Assembly (NCBI GenBank): GCA_017562135.1
Contig: QEYB01000448.1
Span: forward strand, 1,178,001 to 1,242,000
DNA from: Dipylidium caninum
Taxonomy: Eukaryota > Platyhelminthes > Cestoda > Cyclophyllidea > Dipylidiidae
Direction: 5' to 3'
Length of the DNA: 64,000 nucleotides
Part shown: piece by piece, positions 52,990 through 64,000 of the stretch
Layout: every line of letters begins with the position of its first letter
Position numbering within the stretch: the stretch's first letter is position 1
The notes under the pieces: generated by a model
What the model was told of the DNA's origin: nothing
Databases searched by the model: none
The model's input: the letters and a program-made list of their open reading frames with translations, nothing else
Position numbers and translations under genes: made by a program

Positions 52990-54057
52990 TCAGACGAGTG
53001 CTTTGATTGACGGTGGCGGAGTGATGTTGATTGGATCACCGTGAAAAAGCTTGGGTTGGAAGAGTGAGCATGGGTGCGGCTGCGAGTCTAGGTGGAAGTC
53101 CTTACACCGGCGGGTGATCATTTCATCCACGGGATGAATGGCTTCACAGGCTGAATTATGGTAGTCTAAGCCGACCCGAAGCGAGTCATGAAACCGTTCT
53201 AATTGTCCGAGGAAGTGAATACTCGGACAGACGATTGGACGTAGGCAATTCGCCAAGCTGAAGGCCTCCATCACGGAGAGGGTTGAATGCGCCAGTATGT
53301 AGGCGATTATCAGGCTCGCTGAACGCGATATTCCTGCTCGACAGTGTACAAGCACACATCCTCCTTCTCGTCTCGCCGTGTCTTTTTAATGAAAGAAGAA
53401 TAACAGCTCATCAGGGAGTGAACAAATCCTTATAACAACGAAACATGCAATGGTGGGTGCCTTTTACAAAATTTTTCACAGATGCAGGATTAAAACACGT
53501 CTCCAAATGAGTTACTACCAGTAGGTTTATAATGCCAAGGTTGTAGAACACTAAAGAGAGGCTTGAGGTTATATTTCCTCACCTATGTACTCGTTCACCG
53601 GCTTGAAATATGGCATCAGGTCGGCTTCGTTGTTGTCATGCACAGCGACTCGAAGGTACGTGATTTTGCCGTCCCCTTCGAAGAGGTTGGGCTGCTCGCA
53701 TGTGGCATTAACGATGTGAGTGATGCCCTTCTCCTCCAACAGTTTAGTATCTTGTGAGTCTCGTGCATTTCCTGAAAGGGGAGAGAATCTTCACCAGCTT
53801 GTGTACTACGTCATGAAACAAAAAATGGGATAGAGAAAGTACCCAAATAGAGGAAATCGAGGATCTGAAGAAACGGATTCACTAGCGGATGAAAATCTAG
53901 GTGTTGTACACGACGGCTCGACAGATCTGCAGATGATCTTCAACTGTGGCATTTTTTTGGAGCGTCGTTCACTCAAACTCATTCCTCTCCCATTCACCAT
54001 CGTGGTGGGTTCTAACATCCTTCGTATAAGTTGTACGTCTTCGCTCGAGTCTACCAT
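52990..54057 (-). CDS. Dual-specificity (MKP-like) protein phosphatase, copy B, with apparent 5' frameshift
   Basis: On the minus strand the catalytic exons are 53843 upward to about 53930 (exon 1), 53583-53771 and 52990-53381, all joining in phase 1 as in copy A. The middle exon is 189 bp in both copies, and the first intron is 71 bp in both. The domain has QILDFLYLG, GITHIVNATC, VAVHDNNEADL and the intact signature VHCRAGISRSASLIIAYI. About 83 percent of the middle-exon residues match copy A. Upstream, the frame that contains SLSERRSKKM (homologous to copy A) begins near 54057 but is offset by one base from the frame encoding LQILDFLYLG. That frame meets a TGA just upstream and has no ATG. 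A frameshift, a sequence error or an unseen upstream exon must account for this. It may be a young pseudogene or an enzyme with a different N-terminus. Confidence 0.7.
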
Positions 54058-56772
54058 CTTTTTTTAACAATCTTAGAGGTATTTAAAGTAGTACTAGGGA
54101 ATAGACAAGTCACAAGGTATTTGTTCGAATTAAAAGGCATGCTACGAAGGGCCTCCGCATCAGGTTATATACCCTGGTTTTGTCAAGTCATCTTGTTGTA
54201 ACCAGTAACAAAAAGCGGAGAAACCACTCGCCAGTGTGCTGTGCTGACGCAAAACCCGCTCATTTGCTAGCACCTTCACTTGAATCTCGGAAAGTGTGAA
54301 GTTCTAACAGGCGCTCCACAACCTGGTGATCAGCCGTCTACGGAATGCTTCTTTTTTATTATAAAATCTCCGTCACCATGGCTATGGTGTAAGTGGGGCT
54401 TTGAAGCATCCTCTACCGGCCACTAAGGCGGACATTCATCAACTCTCAAGTCTTTAATGCCACACATGACAAAGAGTGTTGCGTATCGGCAAGATGTCAC
54501 TAAGCGATGCAAACAGCCTCGTGATTTTTATTACAGCGCATCACATTACTTGTATCGCTTGGGTCAGTGGGGGATAAGTACTTAATATTAGTTTTTCTAC
54601 TTTTTTAATCTCCAACCACTTTGTACGACAATGGTATAGCAACACCTTTTAGAGGACTACCTTTTTGTGTGTCTGAATGTGTGTTCTGCACTTTTCCTCT
54701 CACCTGTCTGTTTAGTCTTATGATTTACTGCCGCAAAAAGTAGAAATTAACTTACTAAGTTTACCTTTTTGCCCCCAGACCAGATCAACGAGATACCAAA
54801 GGAGAAGGTTGGGGAAAACGTAGTCCCTTCTTCTTTATCGTGGTCCTTTTGTCATTTTGGAGTGAGCGAGGCAGACGTCTCGGCCAGAGATAGGATTCAT
54901 TGTGAGCACATTTTCGTTACGCTTAGGGAGTATATTCGAAAATAAGCGTTTATTTTTATTTCCCACCAGTGGCATAAGTCGACCACTGTTGCTGTTCGTG
55001 GTGATTTTCACTGGGAAAGGAGCAGCATGAGGTGGGAGACTCGAGTGCTGACTTCGCATCAATGAGTCCCTTGTGGACATCAGTCAGGAGCTGCGCAGTG
55101 GCCTGCCGGCCATACTTGTGAATTGTCTGTACACCATTTGTGAGACGCACGAAAATGAGGAGACACCAGGAGTAGGCGTTATTCCCACCTCTATGCGGTG
55201 CCCTGTTATGTAAAAAGCCCTTCCTTTGGCGATTTTCATCCCACACAGCCAGTCATTGCGATTGGTCACCGTCTGGCCTTGGGGCCAATTCTTGGCTCCC
55301 AACTAGACTGGCGACATCAAACAGATTTGCTATCTCGGCGCCGAGTAAGTTGGGAGGTTGGCACGCCCTAAGTTGTCAAAACGTTCAAGCACTCTAGTAC
55401 CAACATCGATGCTCTCTCTGTATTATCAAAAATAGAGGTTTTGACGAGAAAAACAGTGGTTGTTTTGGTAGCCACGGGTGTATTCTGCCCGTTTCTTTGA
55501 AATTCAGAAGTTAGTGCACTAATTCCTCATTATCTGCCCTCTTTCATCAACTATAATTTCACCATAGTCTTAAATTGCATAAAAGGAAATATTGCCTCGT
55601 AGTGAAGACAACTCCAAGAGGTCGAATCATGAAATGATGAGGTTCTCGAAGACTTTGTGATCCCGGCATCAGGTCTGTTAAGAGGAGAATGAGGAATATC
55701 AAAGCTTTGCCAATGATATTTCAGCCTGAGAAATTTGGCACCTCCGCCCGACGTATGGGAAAGGTGAAAAGAGAAAGGCATGTATTTCTGGCCGGTGGCG
55801 TTCCCAGTAGTGAGTGGACAGCAGGTGCTGTTTCAGGAAGCGGCCGTCATTTTGTGTCACCAACGCAACTTTCTTCTCGTACAAATTAATGAACACTAAT
55901 TGGAGGAGAGGCAATTAAATATGAGTATAAAAGAGCGCCTTTTTGGTTGAAATAATCTCTCTCGAATCGGGCGACAACTTGTGTTGCTAGCCTCAACTTC
56001 AGTAAAGATATCTTCACCTCAAGATCTGCAATCCACTTCTTGATCATCTCTTAACTCTATCGCTGTAATACTACTCGACAAACCGTGGGAATGGGTGTTG
56101 CGTGCCAGAGAAAAACAGTATATTTTTAACTTTCTTTCTAAAAAATCTCGACTTGTGACACTTTTAGGCAATATGCAAAATACGCATAGTGAGAGAACCA
56201 GCGGTTCTACAGAACCAAGCTTCATGGACGACTCTAACAAAAGGACGTAGATTACGTTGGTAAACCTGTTGTCGCCAGTTCAACATCGCCAGGCAGCATC
56301 GGCGCCACGAATACCATTTTGAGGCTTTATAAGTCAAATATTTTAATGGTGCTGCGCATAATCGTCTCAGTTAAGAGTCGCAATTGTGCGAAGTTGATAG
56401 AGAAAGTTACCAACGAGCATTTTATGAGAACGACTTGTCTTCAGAAATCGAGGACTGTAGGTGTCCATATGTCACAACAGCACCACGTTCACTCTTCACC
56501 ATTACCCCTTACTCAGTTATTTAGTGAAGAAATCTTAGTAAAATGAAGAACTTCTTCATGATATTGTCGCCTTTAAATTATGTGTTAACTAATTGTAAGT
56601 ACATTTTATCAATGCTCGTCAGGGTAGGCTTCGAGTGAGTCTTTTCAAATGTTAATTCGTTGAATCGAAACAAAGGTGCAATTCCTCAAGAGTGCTACGC
56701 TTTCCCACATTCTACGACTTAAATGTGATCATGCTGTTGTATTCTTGCAGCACTAATTTTATTTTTATACAG
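54058..56772. other. Region between phosphatase B and the Wnt-like exons
   Basis: The N-terminal exons of both flanking genes should lie here or beyond. A minus-strand ATG frame at 54956-55246 (96 codons) looks protein-like but overlaps another equally plausible minus-strand frame. A plus-strand frame around 56319-56455 ends at a possible donor (GGACT/GTAGGT) in phase 0, compatible with the Wnt-like exon at 56773, but carries no clear Wnt motif. Confidence 0.35.
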
Positions 56773-58070
56773 CGTTTCAACGTCAGGTGGAAGTGCAAAG
56801 AGAGCCGCGATCTTGCCTTAGCTGTGTCTCGAGCTATAAAACATAGCATAACTCACGCTTGCAGACTAAGGAAGAAGGCAATGACGAGAACGATCACATG
56901 CCGCACACAGAGAAGAAAGGCCCGTGGGAAGAGGGGTGACAAATGCTTTCTACCACATTAACGCCTATTTCGGTGAGGGCGTTCACTCTGATTCATTCTT
57001 GCTGCATTCTCTGACCAAATTGTGAATGACAAATAATAAGTTTTAGGGGACTTTTGATTTCTCAACTTTCATTTTCGTCTAGAATGCCCCCATCAACAGC
57101 TCGGTCTGTCAGAACGTTATGAGTGGCGATGGGAGCGACAGCGCGAATTGAACAACTCACTCAGCGTGGCGGGTGACAACGCGGCTGTCTTCCTCACCAG
57201 CCGTGCAGGTAGTCGGGTGGACTGACTCGCATAGTCTGCTATCACATTGTACTCCTCCTAGTAGCATCACATGATCATGCAAGTATATGCTTATGGAAGT
57301 ATGGAGATGTGTGGGCTGGTAAAAGTAGCAAAGCTTCCTCTTATCAGCTCCCACCCCGTGAGATGGTATGTCACGAGCCTCCCCGTTTCTCTGTTTGGTG
57401 AATTGCATATTTAGCCTTTCAAGCTCTGCCGTTAATGCTCAAGGTGGCTTTTTTCGCAATTAGGGGTTGGGTAAAATGAACTCGCCTTCAAATGATAAAG
57501 AGGAAGAGTGAAGTCCCTTCAATCCTACCTAAATTCTCTATAGTTATCTGGTAAAAGATGCCATCCCAGTCGCAATAGAAGCAACTTATGGCTGCTCCTT
57601 GACGCTTCTGTGTCTGACCTCTTGGAGACTGAAGCCCGTGATAAAATCGCCCAGACGTATGCTAGAGTGGGCGACTTGCATGCGCGAATTCCCAAATTGG
57701 GGCGTCAAGCATGGGAAGCCAACGCGCGTAGGTGTCATTAAAAGAAATATGTGAATTTTTCGAAAAAAACCTTCAACATTTAAGTATTTTGTAACATTAA
57801 CACCGAATATTCTCAACAAGAAATAATTCAGCTTCGCCTCATCTTCGACGCATAAACCAAAGGCACTTGCTTGTGTTGCCAATCAAAATATTTTACTGTT
57901 GCACAAATGCCTCCAATTTTATGGCATTTGGGACGTTTGTACTCATATCCCAGGCCTCATTTTGCCTTTTTTTAAAGGAAATTGTGAGAAAAATTGATAC
58001 AATCTACAACAATCGTAGGAAAAAAGAGGCGATTAGCAGAAACTCGCCTGCCAAGCAGGCACCAATTACG
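56773..58070 (+). CDS. Probable divergent Wnt ligand, internal exons (partial)
   Basis: Exon A starts at 56773 after TTTTTATACAG and encodes RFNVRWKC, then ESRDLALAVSRAIKHSITHACR. This matches the Wnt pattern RRWNC, then SRE-A, HSIT and AC. It probably ends near 56935 (AAGAGG/GGTGAC, phase 1). Exon B, 57083-57210, starts after TTCGTCTAG and encodes SERYEWRWERQRELNNS and a following VFLTSR, in the place of the Wnt F-E-W-G-C-S-D-N block. Exon C, about 57635-57727, encodes VGDLHARIPKLGRQAWEANA, matching NLHNNEAGR-A, followed by Arg-Cys-His. Exon D, 57954 or 57978 to 58070, encodes EIVRKIDTIYNNRRKK, like the FREIGD-LKEKY stretch. Wnts are secreted, lipid-modified ligands of Frizzled receptors. 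The CKCHGxSGSC exon that carries the acylated Ser and the Cys-rich C-terminus were not found. Several conserved Cys are missing, so this is either a fast-evolving Wnt or a chance similarity. Confidence 0.42.
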
Positions 58071-61000
58071 GTAAGAATGCGAAATTGTCACGCCTGTCAT
58101 CCAGATCGAGCGTCTGACGTGGGATAAACAAAGGTGCACTATCCTCCTTCCATGCAGCTCATACGATCATATCGCTGAACCCGCTCACCCAAGCTGTAAA
58201 CAATTGTAAATGAGGAAGTGAGAACCATTGTGGCAGCATCTTACACTCGTAGCCGACGGATTTTGGGCACAAACGTTTGTAAATGCATGAATGCCAAAAA
58301 ATAATATTTGTAATTTAAGAGGTAATGAGGGGGTGACGGTTTTCTGTCATGAACAGTTGACCAAGACGGCTGATGGACAACCACTCCGACCTCCCCACAT
58401 TGCCGCATGAAAGCCGGTTAGAGTAGGTCCGATGGAAGACGAAATGATGGAGACGAAACAGATATGATGTCAGAAATACTGCGGTTTCACACGATGAAGG
58501 ATGACTTCTTGTGTGATGAAAAATTTTCCGAGTGAATCCAACTCCAAGTTGTCCTATAGTGAAAATTGGCGTAGGACTTGTCTGAAAAGTGAATCAGGCT
58601 AAAACGTTTCACGGCATGTGAGGTAAAAGTCGACATTGAGGCATGAACAGAAGCGCAATGCAGAAGACAATCAGTGATAAGGGACAAAAATATGGCAGAT
58701 TGAGAAATAGGGGATAGCAAACGCTGAAAGAGGAGTCGACTTTTTATACAAGAAGTGTTTAATGGCAAGTAGAGTGTAATTTGAGATGGATAAAGTCAAC
58801 AGAGTTGAAAGGGGGAACAGTAAATGGAGAATAAAGGAGGCGAGGAAGGGAAAGAAGAAGAAGGAGGAGAAGGAGAAGAGCTGACTACATGAGGACTAAA
58901 GGCGGGAAGTTCTATGACTCCTTAGTTGGAAGCAGGATGCCTTTTTCCATCCCAAAGGGCGTCAATACGTAAAATGTTTGGAGGTGCTCGACCCCTTTGA
59001 TGATAAACTTCTGCATATTCTAATCTTGACGCCACCATTACATCTTCCAAGTGGTAAATGCATCGATCACATGAAAACTGATTACCCAGATGCCCGGTCC
59101 TATTTATGGACCGGCAGTTGCTCCTTCATGTTGCCGTCACCGCTTTAACAATGCGTGAAACAACGCCCTGATCTCCAACTCATTAGATGCGCTTTAGCCC
59201 ACGATTGTCACTTGATTTTTCCACTATCTGCTTCTGTTTTGCCCCTATTGGTGATGGCAGAGACCAATTTTGAGACTTTACAAAATTTACCTTCGTGCCC
59301 CGCTTGCACAGAAGGGGTGGGTGTGAAACCCATGATGATGGAATAACACCTTTCACATATATTGGAGCCGATTGGCGATGACGACAAAATTTCGTTGTCC
59401 CACTTTGAGACAACTCAGTTTCCTGCGGGATAAACGATTCGTGGCACTTTTTTCCCCTCCAAATAATTGGCACGTTAACATGCTACTGTTCGTCGAATCT
59501 CCCGTTACAGTCTAATGAGACGCCTCTCCGACTCCATGCATGTGTGCACTCATACCCTCGAGGATGGGACAATTCGGTTGATTGGATGCAGCTCCAGGAG
59601 GTCGGGCTTTTTACTTTCTATTTAAAAAGGCGGTAACTGAGACTCCCACAGCGAAGTGCCTGTTCGATGCACGACTGTCCTGACATGACAGAAGCGAGAG
59701 CGTCGCTATTTGAATGCCAACTGCGGTGATTCGGAAAAGCTTACCCTCACTGCAGTCTGCCCTTAAGGGCAGTGACATCGCCGAGGTGCAAATCTTGTCT
59801 GATGAGTTAGTTGAAACGCTGTTCAGGTGTGCACACATTCAATTGTCACACCTCATCGACTTAGTACTTGATCGTAAAACAGGCTCCGTGCCATTTAATA
59901 GATGTGACCCTCGTCGTATCACCATTTAACTCTTCTGCTTAGACTCTTTACATGAATGTCACAATGTGGTGTATGTCTTCTACACTAGTATATTGGTGCA
60001 AACACTTTGTCTCGCGGTTTGGGTATCATTATAATTGACGTATAAATAAGCAGATCTTCACTTGTTTCTTTAAAAATAGCAATAAAATATCCCAGTCACA
60101 TTCACAATGGATGACATGAATCGCCTTTTTTTAAAGGAAACCAAACCTGCCACTACGACCGACCCTGTATTGTAGTCATACAGTGCGTCAGGCTGCACGA
60201 AGGTGAAGAAATGAGACGGCTCTGAGATTACGAAGACATGAAACCTCGTCACAATTGACTACTCCACGTTGTTATTGAGTTGATGCAAGCGAACGATAAT
60301 CCCGTCTACCTCGACAGTATTTTACGTAACTAGTGAAAGCGAATTGCAAATGTTTTTAGTACCATCGTAACTATGAGACATGGATCATCCCGACAGTATT
60401 ACGATGCGCTGGGTCGTCAACTTTATCAGCGAGAGTCCAAGCATAAGAACAATTGTTGGGAGAGATCTATAACTGCAATTAATCCAGCGCTCAATCAGTG
60501 AAGTATGAGTTAAATGCAAAAAGTGCTCAAAGGTAAGCACCTTTGAAGGCATCTTATTCGTGCAATCCCACTTTAATGACGTACGCTCAAAATAGGCTTC
60601 AGTGTCCCACGACTCACTGACGTGTTCCAAGCGACTGTCAAACGACGCGATTGCGTGAGTTGCACGACATACCAGTGGGCGTTCATACTTTAAAGAGGAC
60701 AACTGCCACCTTCTAACCCACCATTGAACATCTACTAAGGCTAATAAGGTAGCATGGGAAATAGAAGAGTCATGAGTTTAAACCACATCTCCTCTGATTA
60801 TTTAGCTCCATTACACATGAAACAGTAGTGTACTTCATTACGTTTTAAAAAACAACGACCTGCGATTCAATTACTCCATACCCACAACCAAATGGTCCGA
60901 AGTTAATTGGCAGGATAGCCTCGACGTCTGCATGCTTCATTGACAAGAAAACTCGGCGCAGGAATAATTCAACCTTCCGCCCTGATCCTTATAATTATAT

Positions 61001-63682
61001 TTATCAACTTAAACAATGCAGAATGAAAATAAGCGGACATTGATACAAGTTGTTGTAAAATGTTTTTTTTGTACTGAACATTTATTATATGAGTTAGTTA
61101 TCAAGTCAAACAGGAAATAAGCTATGTGTAAAATTATACTATAATGCCACATTAAATATACTTAGAGCGCGAATCGAGCAAAAATGGTGCCCGTAGAAGT
61201 TGGATGTGCAAAAACAATGCGAGAATCGATTTCTATTGCATTGAAAAAAATCACTGCCTAAATATTTTAGTAAACATTCGAGGGAGATTTCCCTATGAAT
61301 GTCTTAAACCAGGTTGAACATCACTGTGGAAGTAGAAAAAGGTGTGCCAACTCGAGCTGTGTAATCCATTATGTATATTCTTGAAGTTTGCTACAATGAT
61401 TTTTTGACGTAATGGGTCGCCTTTATATCACAAACTGCGGATTGATGGTCTAAGATGGTAATGATTGAAGGTGGTATAATGACACGAAAGTCAAGTAATA
61501 GTTCATTGCTTTTGATACCACGAGGAGTGGAAGACTTTTAGATTACATTTAATAGTCCGAGTCCATTTACTATACTTATTAATTCTTGTAATTGTGATTT
61601 GCTCTAGTCTAGAAAATTTGTTAATCTCTAAGCCACTAAGCTAGGTGAGGCATAGTAGCATTCATTTGTAACTAGAGTTTGCTCCTTTTCCCAAATAATT
61701 AGTGATTCCTGATCATCAACTCCTTCAGCCTTAATAAAAATTCCTATTTCACTTTCTTTCCTAACAACGTATTAATTCGGATGTAATTCTGTCAGACATA
61801 CGTACATCTGCGATATGTCCGCATATTCAGCGTAAACAGGCTATGCATAGATTTCTCCGAGTTGTAATTCAAATCTATAATGAATCAAGAGAATAAAGAA
61901 AAGGGCGCATTCCTGAATCCGCGCAAATAATTACAAGGAGGGAGTTTGGAGAAGGGAAGTGCTTGATTTCTACAAGTGAAGGAGGTCAGTCTATGCATAA
62001 TGGCTGAATGAAAGTACATTCACCGTCACTATTTCCCACGTGTACCTTAAGCGGCTAATTGCATATGAAATTCTCTGCAGAGAACACCATAAAGGATTTC
62101 CCGCCCTCAGTCAGCGGATCTCTTGCATGTAATAAGAGAAGTGCCTTACCCTCTTTCACACAGGATATACCAGTGGTTTTGAAAGTGGAAGTTAAAAGCC
62201 AAGAATCATACACCATCATCACCTCGTCCCAAAGATTCACTCTCAGATAGGCCCATTAAAGGAAGAAATCGCAGTGGTGACAAATTTTGCCATTTAGCGA
62301 TATCCGGATGGGTGGATTTCGGAGTGCCAAGTCTGAGTACTGGTCGATGCTCAGCGGGGTATGATCGAAGATCTCGGTTGAGGTCCATGGAATCCTCATT
62401 CCTCTCCTTCCCGGCTTTAGCAGGGGGAGGGTGAACATAAAGGATTGTCAAAAAGACGGTGTTCTTGTCCCATCGCAATGGACTTTAGAAGGCTTATATT
62501 GTTTATCTTAAAAAAATGAATGTGAATTTCAGAGCCATCGATTCATTTAGGCAGGGCTGGGAGTCTGTACGTCGGTACTCAAGTCTAAATTTTTATCCCA
62601 GCCCAAGTAGAGGTGAAACTAATGTAGTCCAAGGCGAATTACTTCATTTTATTACCTAATTTTTCTTATACGCCTCTACGGTGTATTTACGTGCGACTGC
62701 TTGGTCATCGGGGCGAGTCTCGAGGTCCTGAGAACTTCGAGTAATCGTTCAGTTGAGCTACCTTACGTCAATCGTTGCTCTTCGTGGACTTGGCTCACGT
62801 TAGTAGAATTGATGAAAGGAGAACTTAAATAAAGTAGTGTGGCAAATTTTCTTCAAGCCGCTTCCGACATAGAAATCCTCGGGTCAGAATTGAGTAGGCC
62901 TAATAAAAAGACATTTAGGGAGAAGGCAAATTTTACAAAATCTATGACATTTCTGGATATATTTCCTTCCTGCGATAACAATTAACTCAAACCCGTTTTC
63001 TGTCGCTTCAAAATGGACAGCCTGGGATGCAAATAGCAGACCGGATGATGAGGAGGAGGATGATGTATTCCTCCGATCAACTTCCTCTCTAATTAAGTGG
63101 AGGAATTGAAACTTTACTGATGAGTCTACTGTCATATTCTTCTGGCTTTTACCGTCGTTACGCCGGTACTAGTTGGCCATATTTCTTGTCTTGTCATCGC
63201 CTGCTATCTCGTTCCGTCTCAATTTAAATATGCAATAACGCAATTGCCTAGAGGAAGATAAATACACTTTTAAAGCAGATTTGGACGAGGGCACAAAGCA
63301 AATGTGGAATGGGGCATCTTCTCATAAACAAATTTCCAACCAACTGGAAGTCCACCCTACTTCCTGAGATCGACCTCCCACTTGCCCTCCTCACGCCGAA
63401 TCATTGCAGACCGTTGGCAGTCCCTGCGCACGTGACAGATTAAGCGTCTGCAATGCCTAACCCTTTCGTTTGCAACCCTCGAGCCTCAGTCTGTCCTCCA
63501 GCACATCACGTGTTCCCAAACCACCAGCCTTTGTGACTCCATCCATGTCTGAGAAGACGCAGTCCGGCGTTAGAATTAATTAGGCGACAAGCCACCATCA
63601 CAGCATGATTAATGTCCCCTTCAGTCATGACAGCTTATGACGCACATTTACCTTAGAAATGTACTAATTTATTTCTTTCCAG
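58071..63682. other. Gene-poor, AT-rich region
   Basis: The 3' part of the Wnt-like gene could lie here, but I found no CCGRGY-type segment. A purine-rich tract lies at 58826-58880. Sequence from 60700 to 62000 is notably AT-rich with hardly any open frame. The ORF at 59714-59929 has no recognised domain. Confidence 0.4.
58826..58880. repeat. Purine-rich GAA/GGA tract
   Basis: Over fifty nearly uninterrupted A and G bases on the plus strand, with GAA and GGA units. Confidence 0.8.
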
Positions 63683-63759
63683 ACGCATGAGTGTCGGGGA
63701 AAATAACCCCAACGGGGCTCTTGCCATGGTGGTGCGAGACGGAGACTGCGTTGAAGTGG
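63683..63759 (+). other. Exon candidate at the window end
   Basis: A strong acceptor (TTTATTTCTTTCCAG) and a donor (GAAGTGG/GTATAAG) bound 77 bp. The only fully open frame encodes MSVGENNPNGALAMVVRDGD and a short Cys-containing tail. No family is recognised. It may belong to a gene that continues past 64000. Confidence 0.28.
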
Positions 63760-64000
63760 GTATAAGAAGTTTGCACTATTAATTCACCCAGTTAGTTCCA
63801 ACTCTGGTTTTTGACATCGTTTACACCTCATGGGACATAACTTCCCATTAGGAAGAGAAGCGAGGAAAATCTGCGTCCTGCGTTGCTTGGCGCGATGGCG
63901 TACACAGAATGAGGCCCTGGAAATTATGAATTCCGATGAGTGGGGAAACCCTTTTTTTACGCAATAGTAGGCGGCACTACGCGATTGTGATTAACATTTT

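Noticed and set aside
54956..55246. 96-codon minus-strand ORF upstream of phosphatase B
   Set aside because: It could be an N-terminal exon of phosphatase B but has no homology to copy A and overlaps a competing frame.
1..64000. Spliced-leader RNA, 5S rRNA, CRISPR arrays and transposon ORFs
   Set aside because: I looked for flatworm spliced-leader-like sequence, 5S box motifs, spaced direct repeats, and reverse transcriptase or transposase motifs, and saw none.

Overview
This window is nuclear DNA from an animal. Genes are split by GT-AG introns, there are no operons or Shine-Dalgarno sites, and the recognisable products are metazoan: a secreted thrombospondin-repeat/Ig/PLAC protein, a homeodomain protein, two MAP-kinase-phosphatase-like enzymes and a probable divergent Wnt. 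Compact introns (69 to 127 bp) mixed with kilobase-scale ones, small genes in long gene-poor DNA, and very divergent developmental proteins fit a parasitic flatworm, perhaps a tapeworm. That assignment is inference; no marker gene fixes the phylum.

Layout. 2141-10172 (+): a complete ADAMTS-like/papilin-like gene modelled as eight phase-consistent exons, from signal peptide to PLAC domain, with one GC-AG intron. About 10.2-34.7 kb is gene-poor and holds only scattered unidentified exon candidates; the best are a two-exon 3' end at 14538-15197, a 1-1 phase exon at 25526-25699 and a short spliced ORF near 29742-30003. 34716-35682 (+): a three-exon gene for a 256-residue divergent homeodomain protein. 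35.7-45.9 kb has no recognisable gene but carries phase-compatible exon candidates that could belong to the next gene. 45963-47413 (+): dual-specificity phosphatase copy A. 52990-54057 (-): paralogous copy B, convergent with A, with an intact catalytic core but an apparent frameshift near its 5' end. 56773-58070 (+): exons of a probable divergent Wnt ligand whose ends are not resolved. The last 6 kb are AT-rich with one exon candidate at 63683-63759.

The recognisable genes all fit development and signalling (extracellular matrix, transcription factor, MAPK phosphatases, Wnt), but nothing here shows that they act in one pathway. I found no tRNA, rRNA, spliced-leader RNA, transposon ORF or CRISPR array. 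The most informative oddities are the frameshifted phosphatase paralogue, the cysteine-poor Wnt-like gene, the GC-AG intron and the set of unidentified spliced ORFs. Exon calls were made by eye from reading frames and splice signals; transcript data would be decisive.
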